This document shows, one piece after another, positions 7,266 to 14,838 of a stretch of DNA of 14,838 nt. The position numbers were made by a program, and so were the translations under genes. The number at the start of each line of letters is the position of its first letter. The first letter of the stretch is position 1. This stretch comes from an uncultured Lachnoanaerobaculum sp. (GTDB lineage Bacteria > Bacillota > Clostridia > Lachnospirales > Lachnospiraceae): assembly GCF_938015485.1 (NCBI RefSeq), contig NZ_CALLVU010000063.1, positions 1 to 14,838 of the forward strand, read 5' to 3'. The notes under the pieces were generated by a model. It was not told where the DNA came from, made no database searches, and saw only the letters and a list, made by a program, of their open reading frames with translations.

Positions 7266-8063
7266 CTATTTAATATTTATATAACCGAACTTTTCCAGTG
7301 CATTATAGACTCCGTTATCTGTAATATCATCGGTAACATAGTCCGCATATTTTTTTAGTTCCTCTATTGCATTGCCCATAGCTATTCCAAGTCCCGACTC
7401 CTCTATTATCTCCTTGTCATTCATAGAATCACCGAAGGCAACCGTATCCTTGATGTCAATATTATAATATTTACACAGTAACTTCAAGCCCTCGGCCTTG
7501 CTTGCACATTTTTCTATGACATCCGCTCCGAACATTCCTGCAAAAAGCGGAAGCTTAAGAGTAGGGAAATTTTCTTCTATCTCCTTTGCGCCGCTTGGAG
7601 GACCTACATATGTAAGTGTCCTTACAGGCAAATCAAACAGCTTTTCAGGAGGGTAAAACTTTCTGAAGCTCTCCCCCCATCTCTTTTTGTCATAATCATC
7701 TATTACATTTTGATTGAAGTAATAGTCCTTATCTTCCAAGGTAAGGCCCAATGAGCAATCCTTACCCTCTACAAACTTTGCAAGCCTTTTTAAAACATCC
7801 TTGTCAAAGAAATGTTCAAAAATCTTTTCTTCTCCCACCTTTACCAAGGTGCCGTTAAGTCCTATTACCGCATTAGGCTTTACTATATCTACAAATTGCT
7901 TACTGTCACTATTTTCAGGATTTCTTCCGGTAGCAAGTACTATGATATGCCCCTGCTCTTTTAATCTTTCTATAGCAACAAGAGCCGAAGGGGTTATCTT
8001 GTAAGTCTTATGCTCCAAAAGTGTCATATCAATATCAAAACTGAAAATTTTTCTATTTTGCAT
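7266..8063 (-). CDS. HAD-superfamily (Cof-type, subfamily IIB) phosphatase
   Basis: This 265-residue protein is a haloacid-dehalogenase-type hydrolase that uses an aspartyl-phosphate intermediate, with Mg2+. Motif I is FDIDMT with nucleophile D10 and general acid D12; motif II is the T of LATGRN near residue 45; motif III is K189 in SKAEGLKLL; motif IV is GDSMND (D212, D216). The region between motifs II and III (about 80-185) is the C2B cap that determines substrate. Relatives dephosphorylate sugar phosphates, nucleotides or flavin intermediates, and this one cannot be assigned. The ATG overlaps the end of glgP by 11 nt, with AAGG about eight bases upstream inside glgP, so the two are likely coupled. 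A sugar-phosphate substrate would fit that position but is speculation. Confidence 0.9.
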   Translation of the reverse strand: MQNRKIFSFDIDMTLLEHKTYKITPSALVAIERLKEQGHIIVLATGRNPENSDSKQFVDIVKPNAVIGLNGTLVKVGEEKIFEHFFDKDVLKRLAKFVEGKDCSLGLTLEDKDYYFNQNVIDDYDKKRWGESFRKFYPPEKLFDLPVRTLTYVGPPSGAKEIEENFPTLKLPLFAGMFGADVIEKCASKAEGLKLLCKYYNIDIKDTVAFGDSMNDKEIIEESGLGIAMGNAIEELKKYADYVTDDITDNGVYNALEKFGYINIK

Positions 8064-10509
8064 TATCCAACCTTAACTTAGTGAGATGCCAAATATCTCT
8101 TACATACTCCTCGATAGTTCTGTCAGATGAGAACTTACCTGCGTTGGCAGTCTGTGTAAGCGCCATCTTTGCCCATCTCTTCTTATCTTTGTAGGCTTTC
8201 TCCACTTCATCATGTGCTTTGGCATAACTTCTGAAGTCCTTAAGAATAAAGTATACATCCGCTCTGTCATTGCCCTGTTTCTTTAAAAGTGAATCATAGA
8301 TTTCTCTAAACTCCTCGGTATTGTTCGGAGAATAGAATCCGTTTACAAGCTGCATAAGCACCGTTCTGATTTCAGTATCGGAGTTGAAGATAGTCATAGG
8401 GTCATATCCGCCGTTGTTCTCGTAGGCGATTACCTCATCGGAAGAAAGTCCGAAGATGAACGCATTATCTCTTCCAACTTCTTCCACTATCTCTACATTT
8501 GCACCGTCCATAGTTCCTAAAGTAGGTGCACCGTTCAACATAAATTTCATGTTTCCGGTACCTGAAGCCTCTTTACTTGCTGTGGAAATCTGTTCACTGA
8601 CATCTGCCGCGGCAAAGATTATCTCGGCATTGGATACCTTATAATCCTCTATGAATACCACCTTTATCTTACCGTTTATGCTCTTGTCATTGTTGATAAC
8701 ATCCGCTACTGAATTTATAAGCTTAATAGTCTGCTTTGCTCTTCTGTATCCTGCCGCAGCCTTTGCTCCGAAGATAAATGTTCTCGGATACATATCGAAG
8801 TTATCATCATTTTTAAGCTTATTATAAAGATACATTACATGAAGGATATTTAAAAGCTGACGCTTGTACTCATGAAGTCTCTTTACCTGTACATCGAAGA
8901 TGGAATTCGGATCCACATCTATACCGTTGTGCTCCTTAATATACTTTACAAGTCTTAATTTATTTTGATATTTGATATCCATAAACTCTTCCAAAGACTT
9001 GTCATCGTTTAAATACTGCTTTAAGCCGGAAAGCTGTGGTAAATCTGTAATAAATTTATCACTTCCAAGCTTCTTTGTAATCCAATCTGTTAAAAGAGGA
9101 TTGGCGTGAACAAGGAATCTTCTCTGTGTGATACCGTTTGTCTTATTGTTGAACTTCTCAGGCATCATCTCATAGAAGTCTTTAAGCTCCTGATGCTCAA
9201 GTATCTGTGTATGAAGCTTTGCAACTCCGTTTACTGAAAATCCCGCTATGATTGCCATATATGCCATTCTGACCTGTCCGTCATAGAGTATTGCCATCTT
9301 CTTTTCTTTTTCAGCGGCATTGTTCGGATATCTGTCTCTTATTTGCACTACAAATCTTCTGTTTATCTCTTCCACTATCTGATAAACTCTCGGAAGTAAT
9401 GACTTAAACAAGTCGATAGGCCATTTTTCAAGTGCCTCCGACATGATGGTGTGGTTGGTATATGCCATACATCTGCTTGTGATGTCCCACGCCTCATCCC
9501 AGTTAAGGCCTTCTTCATCCAAAAGAAGTCTCATAAGCTCAGGTATTGCCACTGTAGGATGTGTATCATTCAGCTGGAATACCACCTTATCGGGAAGCAT
9601 ATGTATATCGCTGTGAGTTGATTTAAACTTATCAAGTGCTCTTTGAAGGCTGGCTGAGATAAAGAAGTACTGCTGCTTTAATCTAAGCTCCTTACCCGCA
9701 TAGTGATTGTCATTAGGATAAAGCACCTCTACCAAAGTCTTTGCAAGATTTTCCTGCTCAAGTGCCTTCTGATAGTCACCCTTATCAAACTGCTCAAGGC
9801 TAAAGTTTGTGATGGCCTCCGCATCCCAGATACGAAGTGAGTTTACCATTCCGTTCTCATATCCGAGTACAGGCATATCATAAGGTATAGCCTTTACGGA
9901 ACCGTAGTTTTCCTGTATAAACTTCTCCTTACCGTTTACATTCTCAACTCTGACATTTCCTCCGAACTTTACTATATAAGAGTATTCGCTTCTCTTTATT
10001 TCAAAAGGGTATCCGTTCTTAATCCAGTCATCCGGAACTTCCTTTTGATATCCGTTTTTTATCTTTTGCTTAAACATACCGTAGTGATATCTGATACCGC
10101 AACCATATGCCGGATAATTCAGTGTCGCAAGCGAATCAAGGAAGCAGGCGGCAAGTCTTCCAAGTCCGCCGTTTCCAAGTGCAGGATCGCTCTCCTGATC
10201 TTCTATATCTGTAAGGTCAAATCCGAGCTCCTCTAAAACCTCTGCCACTTCTTTTCTTGCGCCTAGGTTTATGATATTGTTGCCAAGTGCTCTGCCTATC
10301 AAAAACTCCATTGAAAGGTAGTATAAAATCTTTGCATCCTGCTTATCATATGCCTTATGTGTATTTATCCATTCATCTATAATGGTATCTTTTATGGCAT
10401 AGGAAAGAGCATAAAAAACCTGCTCTTTACTCGCCTCGTCTATAGTCTTTCTGTACAATACCTTTACATTATCTTCTATAGCCTTTTTTAATTCCTTAGC
10501 GTTCATCAT
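8053..10509 (-). CDS. glgP: Glycogen/starch/maltodextrin phosphorylase
   Basis: The 818-residue protein has the full length of bacterial alpha-glucan phosphorylases, which release glucose-1-phosphate from storage glucan using inorganic phosphate. The N-terminal half contains SDPALGNGGLGRLAACFLDS and LYPNDNHYAGKELRLKQQYF, shown here only in part, both family hallmarks. The C-terminal half has VQVKRLHEYKRQ and the pyridoxal-phosphate site EASGTGNMKFML with K655. No N-terminal phosphorylation or AMP-control extension is seen. Two adjacent ATG codons (10509 and 10506) could serve; the ribosome binding site is weak, an AAAGG about 15 bases upstream inside the last codons of ileS. Only 11 nt separate it from ileS, so it may be co-transcribed under the ileS T-box. 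No other glycogen genes lie in the window. Confidence 0.97.
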   Translation of the reverse strand: MMNAKELKKAIEDNVKVLYRKTIDEASKEQVFYALSYAIKDTIIDEWINTHKAYDKQDAKILYYLSMEFLIGRALGNNIINLGARKEVAEVLEELGFDLTDIEDQESDPALGNGGLGRLAACFLDSLATLNYPAYGCGIRYHYGMFKQKIKNGYQKEVPDDWIKNGYPFEIKRSEYSYIVKFGGNVRVENVNGKEKFIQENYGSVKAIPYDMPVLGYENGMVNSLRIWDAEAITNFSLEQFDKGDYQKALEQENLAKTLVEVLYPNDNHYAGKELRLKQQYFFISASLQRALDKFKSTHSDIHMLPDKVVFQLNDTHPTVAIPELMRLLLDEEGLNWDEAWDITSRCMAYTNHTIMSEALEKWPIDLFKSLLPRVYQIVEEINRRFVVQIRDRYPNNAAEKEKKMAILYDGQVRMAYMAIIAGFSVNGVAKLHTQILEHQELKDFYEMMPEKFNNKTNGITQRRFLVHANPLLTDWITKKLGSDKFITDLPQLSGLKQYLNDDKSLEEFMDIKYQNKLRLVKYIKEHNGIDVDPNSIFDVQVKRLHEYKRQLLNILHVMYLYNKLKNDDNFDMYPRTFIFGAKAAAGYRRAKQTIKLINSVADVINNDKSINGKIKVVFIEDYKVSNAEIIFAAADVSEQISTASKEASGTGNMKFMLNGAPTLGTMDGANVEIVEEVGRDNAFIFGLSSDEVIAYENNGGYDPMTIFNSDTEIRTVLMQLVNGFYSPNNTEEFREIYDSLLKKQGNDRADVYFILKDFRSYAKAHDEVEKAYKDKKRWAKMALTQTANAGKFSSDRTIEEYVRDIWHLTKLRLDNAK

Positions 10510-10520
10510 CGTAAGTACAT

Positions 10521-13500
10521 CTAACCTTTCTTACTTACTCCAAGGGATGTGTGTTCTCCGTTCAAGTTCCAATCTTTAGTGTATCCCTCTACATTGTTAT
10601 AAATTATCTCATCTGCTAATGTATCATTCTTGATAACAGCTTCATTCTTCTTTATTATCTCTGCAATTCTGTCATTTCCCGACTGTGAGAGTATTATATG
10701 GTCAACGACCTCAAATCCCGCTTCTTTTCTCATTGTCTGAATCTTTGATATAAGTTCTCTTACAAATCCCTCTTCAAGGAGTGCGTCGTCAAGTCTGATA
10801 TCAAGTACTACAGTCACCTTGTTGTCGGCTTCCGTAACGAAGTTGTCGTTCTTTGCAGTCTCAATAAGTAAATCATCTCTGCCAAGTACCACCTTCTCAC
10901 CGTCAAAGTCGAAGTTTAATGCTCCGTCAGTGTTAAGTTCCTGCATCGCCTTATGTCCGTCAAGATTTGCAAGCGCTTCTCTTATCTTATTAAGAAGCTT
11001 GCCGTACTTAGGTCCTACAGTCTTTAGCTGCGGCTTGAATGAGTAGCTTACAAACTCTTCCACATCGTCCTTAAACTCTACCGCCTTAACATTAAGCTCA
11101 TCCTCTATAATCTCCACATAGAAAGGACTAAGTACATTCTCAGCCTTTACATACATATTTCCGATAGGCTGACGATTCTTTATATTAGCGGAATTTCTTG
11201 CAGCTCTTCCAAGTACCACTATGTCAAGAACCTCGTCCATGCTTACCTCAAGATCTTTGTCGATAAACTCCTCATTTACCTTAGGGAAATCTGTAAGGTG
11301 AATACTTTCAGGAGCAGACTTATCCACACTTCTTACAAGATTTTGATATATCTCTTCAGTCATAAAAGGTATCATAGGTGCTGAAATCTTTGAAAGAGTG
11401 ATAAGTGCCGTATAAAGAGTCATATATGCATTTATCTTATCCTGCTCCATACCCTTTGCCCAGAATCTCTCTCTACATCTTCTGACATACCAGTTACTCA
11501 TATCGTCTGTGAAGCTTTGCAGCGCTCTTGCAGTCTCTGTTATCTTATAGTTGTTTAAATATTCATCAACGGTCTTTACCAATGTGTTAAGCTTTGATAA
11601 AAGCCACTTATCCATTACACTGAGTTTGTCATACTCCAAGCTGTACTTTGTAGGGTCAAAGTTGTCAATATCCGCATAAAGTACATAGAAAGCATATGTA
11701 TTCCAAAGTGTACCGAGGAACTTTCTCTGTCCTTCCTCAACCGCTTTGTCATGGAATCTGTTCGGAAGCCACGGAGCGGAGTTTACATAGAAATACCATC
11801 TGATGGCATCCGCACCGAACTTGTTCAGTGCATCCATAGGGTCTACAGCATTTCCCTTTGACTTACTCATCTTCTGGCCGTCTTCATCCTGCACATGACC
11901 CATTACGATAACGTTCTTATACGGCGCTCTGTTAAATATCAGTGTCGATATTGCAAGCAGCGAATAGAACCATCCTCTTGTCTGGTCCACAGCCTCCGAG
12001 ATAAAGTCCGCCGGATACTGCGCCTCAAACTTCTCTTTATTCTCAAACGGATAGTGATGCTGTGCAAAAGGCATTGAACCTGAGTCAAACCATGCATCCA
12101 GCACTTCAGGAGTTCTTCTCATCTCCTTGCCGCACTCAGGACAGGTAATTGTCACTGCATCAATATAAGGTCTGTGAAGCTCTATATCTTCAGGACAGTT
12201 CTTTGACATGGACTTAAGTTCTTCAATGCTTCCGATACTGTGCATATGTCCGCATTCACAAATCCAAACATTAAGAGGTGTACCCCAATATCTGTTTCTT
12301 GATACAGCCCAATCCTGAATATTCTCAAGCCAATCGCCGAATCTTCCCTTACCTATGCTCTCAGGTATCCAGTTGATTGTATTGTTGTTTCTTATTATAT
12401 CTTCTTTTACCGCCGTCATCTTGATGTACCAAGACTCTCTTGCATAGTAGATAAGCGGTGTATTACATCTCCAGCAGTGAGGATAGCTGTGCTCAAATAC
12501 AGGTGCGTCAAAGAGCTTTCCGTTTTCTTCAAGGTCTTTTAATACAAGCTTATCGGCATCCTTTACAAATACGCCTTCCCACTTTGTCTCTTTTGTAAGA
12601 TTACCCTGTGCATCTACAAGCTGAACAAAAGGAAGATTATAGTTTCTTCCTATTCTTGAGTCATCCTCACCGAATGCGGGAGCTATATGTACAATACCTG
12701 TACCGTCTGTAAGAGTTACATAGCTGTCACATACCACATACCATGCCTTACCCTTTACATTAAGTCCGCCCCAAAGCGGCTCATACTCAATGCCTTCAAG
12801 ATCCTTACCCTTATATGTTTCAAGTACGGTATAGTCATCTTTTAAAACTGTTTCAACCAATGCACTTGCAAGAATATATGTATAATCTCCCTGCTTTACC
12901 TTTGAATACTCTTCGTCAGGATTTACACAAAGAGCCACATTACTTGGCAATGTCCAAGGTGTTGTAGTCCATGCAAGGAAGTATACGTCCTCATCCTTTT
13001 TCTTAAATCTTACAATAGCGGATCTTTCCTTTACATCCTTATAGCCCTGTGCCACCTCATGGCTTGAAAGCGGTGTTCCGCATCTTGGGCAGTAAGGTAC
13101 TACCTTAAATCCTTTATAAAGAAGTCCTTTATCCCAAATCTGCTTAAGTGCCCACCACTCGGACTCTATATATGAATTGTGATATGTTACATACGGGTCA
13201 TCCATATCGGCCCAGAAGCCTATTACATTTGAGAACTGCTCCCACATGCTCTTATACTTCCAAACAGACTCTTTACACTTCTCTATAAAAGGTGCAACAC
13301 CGTATTTTTCTATCTGCTCTTTTCCGTTGATGCCGAGTTCTTTCTCAACTTCTATCTCTACAGGAAGTCCATGTGTATCCCAACCTGCTTTTCTCGGAAC
13401 CTTGTAGCCTTTCATTGTCCTGTATCTCGGAATCATATCCTTGATAACTCTTGTGAGTGCATGTCCTATATGCGGCTTTCCGTTGGCTGTAGGCGGTCCG

Positions 13501-13634
13501 TCATAGAACATATATGTCGGAGCATCTTTTCTGTCTTCGATACTCTTCTCAAAAATATGGTTGTCACGCCAAAACTTCTCAACTTCTCTTTCTCTCTCCA
13601 CAAACTTTAGATCTGTAGGTACCTTTTTATACAT
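10521..13634 (-). CDS. ileS: Isoleucyl-tRNA synthetase, type 2 (IleRS2-like)
   Basis: This 1037-residue enzyme attaches isoleucine to tRNA-Ile in the cytoplasm. The class I signatures are clear: HIGH at 55-58 (GKPHIGHA) and KMSKS at 588-592. The editing domain carries TTTPWTLPSN. Paired cysteines within the catalytic insertions (CPRCGTPLSS, CWRCNTPL, CECGH, CPECGKE) suggest bound zinc. The C-terminus lacks the zinc finger of type 1 bacterial enzymes and ends NGEHTSLGVSKKG. That, with the GWDTHGLPVEIEVEKELG motif, places it with the eukaryote-like type 2 enzymes, many of which resist mupirocin. ATG 13634 was chosen because AAAGGA lies six bases upstream; the longer frame from 13691 would start inside the leader terminator. 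It is preceded by a T-box and followed by glgP after 11 nt. Confidence 0.97.
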   Translation of the reverse strand: MYKKVPTDLKFVEREREVEKFWRDNHIFEKSIEDRKDAPTYMFYDGPPTANGKPHIGHALTRVIKDMIPRYRTMKGYKVPRKAGWDTHGLPVEIEVEKELGINGKEQIEKYGVAPFIEKCKESVWKYKSMWEQFSNVIGFWADMDDPYVTYHNSYIESEWWALKQIWDKGLLYKGFKVVPYCPRCGTPLSSHEVAQGYKDVKERSAIVRFKKKDEDVYFLAWTTTPWTLPSNVALCVNPDEEYSKVKQGDYTYILASALVETVLKDDYTVLETYKGKDLEGIEYEPLWGGLNVKGKAWYVVCDSYVTLTDGTGIVHIAPAFGEDDSRIGRNYNLPFVQLVDAQGNLTKETKWEGVFVKDADKLVLKDLEENGKLFDAPVFEHSYPHCWRCNTPLIYYARESWYIKMTAVKEDIIRNNNTINWIPESIGKGRFGDWLENIQDWAVSRNRYWGTPLNVWICECGHMHSIGSIEELKSMSKNCPEDIELHRPYIDAVTITCPECGKEMRRTPEVLDAWFDSGSMPFAQHHYPFENKEKFEAQYPADFISEAVDQTRGWFYSLLAISTLIFNRAPYKNVIVMGHVQDEDGQKMSKSKGNAVDPMDALNKFGADAIRWYFYVNSAPWLPNRFHDKAVEEGQRKFLGTLWNTYAFYVLYADIDNFDPTKYSLEYDKLSVMDKWLLSKLNTLVKTVDEYLNNYKITETARALQSFTDDMSNWYVRRCRERFWAKGMEQDKINAYMTLYTALITLSKISAPMIPFMTEEIYQNLVRSVDKSAPESIHLTDFPKVNEEFIDKDLEVSMDEVLDIVVLGRAARNSANIKNRQPIGNMYVKAENVLSPFYVEIIEDELNVKAVEFKDDVEEFVSYSFKPQLKTVGPKYGKLLNKIREALANLDGHKAMQELNTDGALNFDFDGEKVVLGRDDLLIETAKNDNFVTEADNKVTVVLDIRLDDALLEEGFVRELISKIQTMRKEAGFEVVDHIILSQSGNDRIAEIIKKNEAVIKNDTLADEIIYNNVEGYTKDWNLNGEHTSLGVSKKG

Positions 13635-13663
13635 AAAAATCCTTTCTTTGTAAGCCGGATTAT

Positions 13664-13694
13664 AAAAAAGACCTGTCCTGTAACAGGACAAGTC
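13664..13694 (-). terminator. T-box leader terminator
   Basis: The transcript has GACTTGTCCTG (13684-13694), loop UUA, CAGGACAGGUC (13670-13680), then six U (13664-13669). The 11-bp stem contains a single G-U pair. Its 5' arm follows the T-box core by about ten bases, so the antiterminator competes with it. Confidence 0.92.
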
Positions 13695-13888
13695 AAAAAC
13701 TTATAAACCACCTTTACAACATACTGTCATATGTGTTCCTATAACGGGGAAACCGGCTCACCCTACTGATATTTCAGGCGGCAACTCGGGAGTGATCTTC
13801 ACTCTTGACTCCATACCGGTCTTCCACCGTCACCGGCTCGCTGAAATTTCTGTCAAGAACTACTCTCTCCGTCTCAGTCTTTATAACT
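13664..13888 (-). promoter_or_regulatory. Isoleucine T-box leader of ileS
   Basis: On the minus strand the leader has the T-box parts in order. Stem I is closed by TTTCAG/CTGAAA (13841-13846 with 13772-13777), with AGCGAGCCGGTGACGGTGGAAG as its 5' side. The specifier context is GAAGATCACTCCCGAGTTGCC shortened here to GAAG-ATC-ACTCC, with ATC at 13794-13796 matching isoleucine. The T-box core AAAGGTGGTTTA is at about 13704-13715, where UGGU can pair with the ACCA end of uncharged tRNA-Ile. A terminator follows. Uncharged tRNA-Ile should favour antitermination and expression of ileS and perhaps the genes after it. Confidence 0.93.
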
Positions 13889-13894
13889 AGGGAT

Positions 13895-13923
13895 ATTATA
13901 ATCACTTGTAGATATTCTGTCAA
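13895..13923 (-). promoter_or_regulatory. Consensus sigma-A promoter of ileS
   Basis: Minus strand: -35 TTGACA (13918-13923) and -10 TATAAT (13895-13900), both perfect, spaced by 17 nt. It lies ten bases after the DUF554 stop codon. Transcription should start near 13888, giving a leader of about 254 nt that contains the T-box. Confidence 0.92.
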
Positions 13924-13948
13924 TGCCGCAAATCACAGCAACGGCATT
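13922..13948. repeat. 7-bp inverted repeat across the DUF554 stop codon
   Basis: The arms aatgccg (13922-13928) and cggcatt (13942-13948) flank a 13-nt loop that contains the TGA stop. No U-run follows on either strand. It overlaps two bases of the ileS -35 box. It may be a weak end-of-gene hairpin or a chance repeat. Confidence 0.4.
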
Positions 13949-14661
13949 ATATAAGTTGTCCAGATATGGCTTATCGGCATTGCAAGTATCATAGCAGGTA
14001 TCATATCGGCCACAGGAAACATCTTTACCTTTATCATTCTGAAACTTGTTGCAAGCAGTATTATTCCGCCTACCGCCTTAAAATCGTCAACCATCTCAGG
14101 TGTTGTATAGGGCATAATCATTCCTCCGCATGAAAACAGTGTAAAGAATATAATAAACTGCGGTATGGCAATAAACGATACTACAGGTCCCAACAGACAT
14201 GAAAAAATCATGGCGGTAAACAAATCAAGTATTGCCTTTGATATAAGTAAAGTGTGATCGCCGCTCATTCCCGATACTATAGAACCGTAGATACCTGTTC
14301 CGCCTGCACAAAACAGCACTATAATGGTAAGCAGCATTTCATCGTATTCCTTATCCGATATATCGCTCTCTTTTCTTTTTACAAGTCCGAATATCAGATT
14401 TTTTAAAAGCACTCCAAGTCTGTTTATCAGATCTCCGAAATGAATTATAAGACCTAAAGTAGTCCCCGCAACAATGGCAAATATGACAGCAGGCATATTT
14501 TTCATAAGCATTACACTTGTAATACCCATTGCCAAAGCACAGGCTCCGAATACCATATTTATCTTTTCCTTAAAATCAACACTCAAATACTTTCCGAACA
14601 ATGTTCCCAATATTCCACCAATTATAATTGATGAAGAACAAAATATAACTCCTATAGGCAT
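13933..14661 (-). CDS. DUF554 family membrane protein
   Basis: The 242-residue protein is mostly hydrophobic, with about six or seven membrane-spanning stretches and glycine-rich segments typical of DUF554 (YdfK/YqgA-like): GVIFCSSSIIIGGILGTLFG at the start, ACALAMGITSVML, VAGTTLGLIIHFGD and GGIILLATSFRMIKVK. A charged loop (KRKESDISDKEYDEM, about residues 95-109) divides the two halves and probably lies in the cytoplasm. The biochemical role of the family is not established; transport has been suggested. The start is ATG 14661 with GAGGAG six bases upstream. The gene ends just before the ileS promoter, on the same strand, and is likely a separate transcription unit, though read-through into the T-box is possible. 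Confidence 0.92.
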   Translation of the reverse strand: MPIGVIFCSSSIIIGGILGTLFGKYLSVDFKEKINMVFGACALAMGITSVMLMKNMPAVIFAIVAGTTLGLIIHFGDLINRLGVLLKNLIFGLVKRKESDISDKEYDEMLLTIIVLFCAGGTGIYGSIVSGMSGDHTLLISKAILDLFTAMIFSCLLGPVVSFIAIPQFIIFFTLFSCGGMIMPYTTPEMVDDFKAVGGIILLATSFRMIKVKMFPVADMIPAMILAMPISHIWTTYIMPLL

Positions 14662-14688
14662 TTTCTTCTCCTCTCATTCACGACATAT

Positions 14689-14718
14689 ATAATAATGTAA
14701 TATTTAACTTATGTCCAA
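14689..14718 (-). promoter_or_regulatory. Tentative promoter of the DUF554 gene
   Basis: Minus strand: -35-like TTGGAC (14713-14718), 18-nt spacer, -10 TATTAT (14689-14694, one mismatch). The -35 match is poor and the region is AT-rich, so this is only a candidate. Confidence 0.3.
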
Positions 14719-14804
14719 CAAAATTCCGGAATAAGTTTTATATAAAGATTTGAATTCCAATATTACTTATAGTTATACTTAACATTCCATTTTTCCTAAA
14801 TTTT

Positions 14805-14835
14805 AAACAGAAATATTTTACTAAAATCTCTGTTT
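14805..14835. terminator. Hairpin at right edge of window, possible terminator
   Basis: The arms aaacaga (14805-14811) and tctgttt (14829-14835) enclose an inner ATTTT/AAAAT stem (14815-14819 with 14823-14827). A T-run follows on the plus strand and a shorter one on the minus strand. It may end the gene lying beyond the window upstream of DUF554. The stem is AT-rich and the window ends here. Confidence 0.4.
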
Positions 14836-14838
14836 TTG

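Noticed and set aside
13635..13691. Longer N-terminus for ileS from 13691
   Set aside because: It would begin inside the T-box terminator, whereas ATG 13634 has a good ribosome binding site and matches the family start.

Overview
The window looks like a chromosomal segment of a low-GC Gram-positive anaerobe, most likely in Clostridia (a Lachnospiraceae-like relative). I infer this from AT-rich codon use, strong AAGGAG-type ribosome binding sites, a T-box leader ahead of ileS, a clostridial-style (type 2) isoleucyl-tRNA synthetase and a DUF554 membrane protein. No species can be named from the sequence alone.

Right part (about 4290-14838), all on the minus strand: a DUF554 membrane protein is followed by a consensus sigma-A promoter (TTGACA, 17 nt, TATAAT) and an isoleucine T-box with an ATC specifier and a strong leader terminator. 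Then comes a tightly packed run: ileS, glgP (glycogen phosphorylase), a HAD-IIB phosphatase, an M24B aminopeptidase P and an RlmD-type rRNA methyltransferase. The genes are separated by 11 nt, an 11-nt overlap, 51 nt holding a perfect 12-bp inverted repeat, and a 31-nt overlap. They could form one transcript controlled by isoleucine tRNA charging, although glgP, the phosphatase, the peptidase and the methyltransferase have no known link to isoleucine.

Left part (1 to about 4290) is an accessory region. An intact DUF262/DUF1524 protein (GmrSD-like, DGQQR and HNH motifs) has its own candidate promoter and a roughly 200-nt leader. Directly downstream, with its ribosome binding site lying on the DUF262 stop codon, is a previously hidden broken gene. 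Its reading frame, interrupted by stop codons, spells the start of a NERD nuclease domain (GE, D, EVK). This fragment ends exactly where an IS1182-family element begins. The element (about 1815 bp) has imperfect 18-bp terminal repeats and a dead transposase with two nonsense codons and one frameshift.

The most interesting reading is that DUF262-DUF1524 plus a NERD protein formed a two-gene, probably anti-phage or modification-dependent nuclease operon that was inactivated here, leaving the DUF262 partner alone. That role is inference from domain types and gene arrangement, not something the sequence proves.
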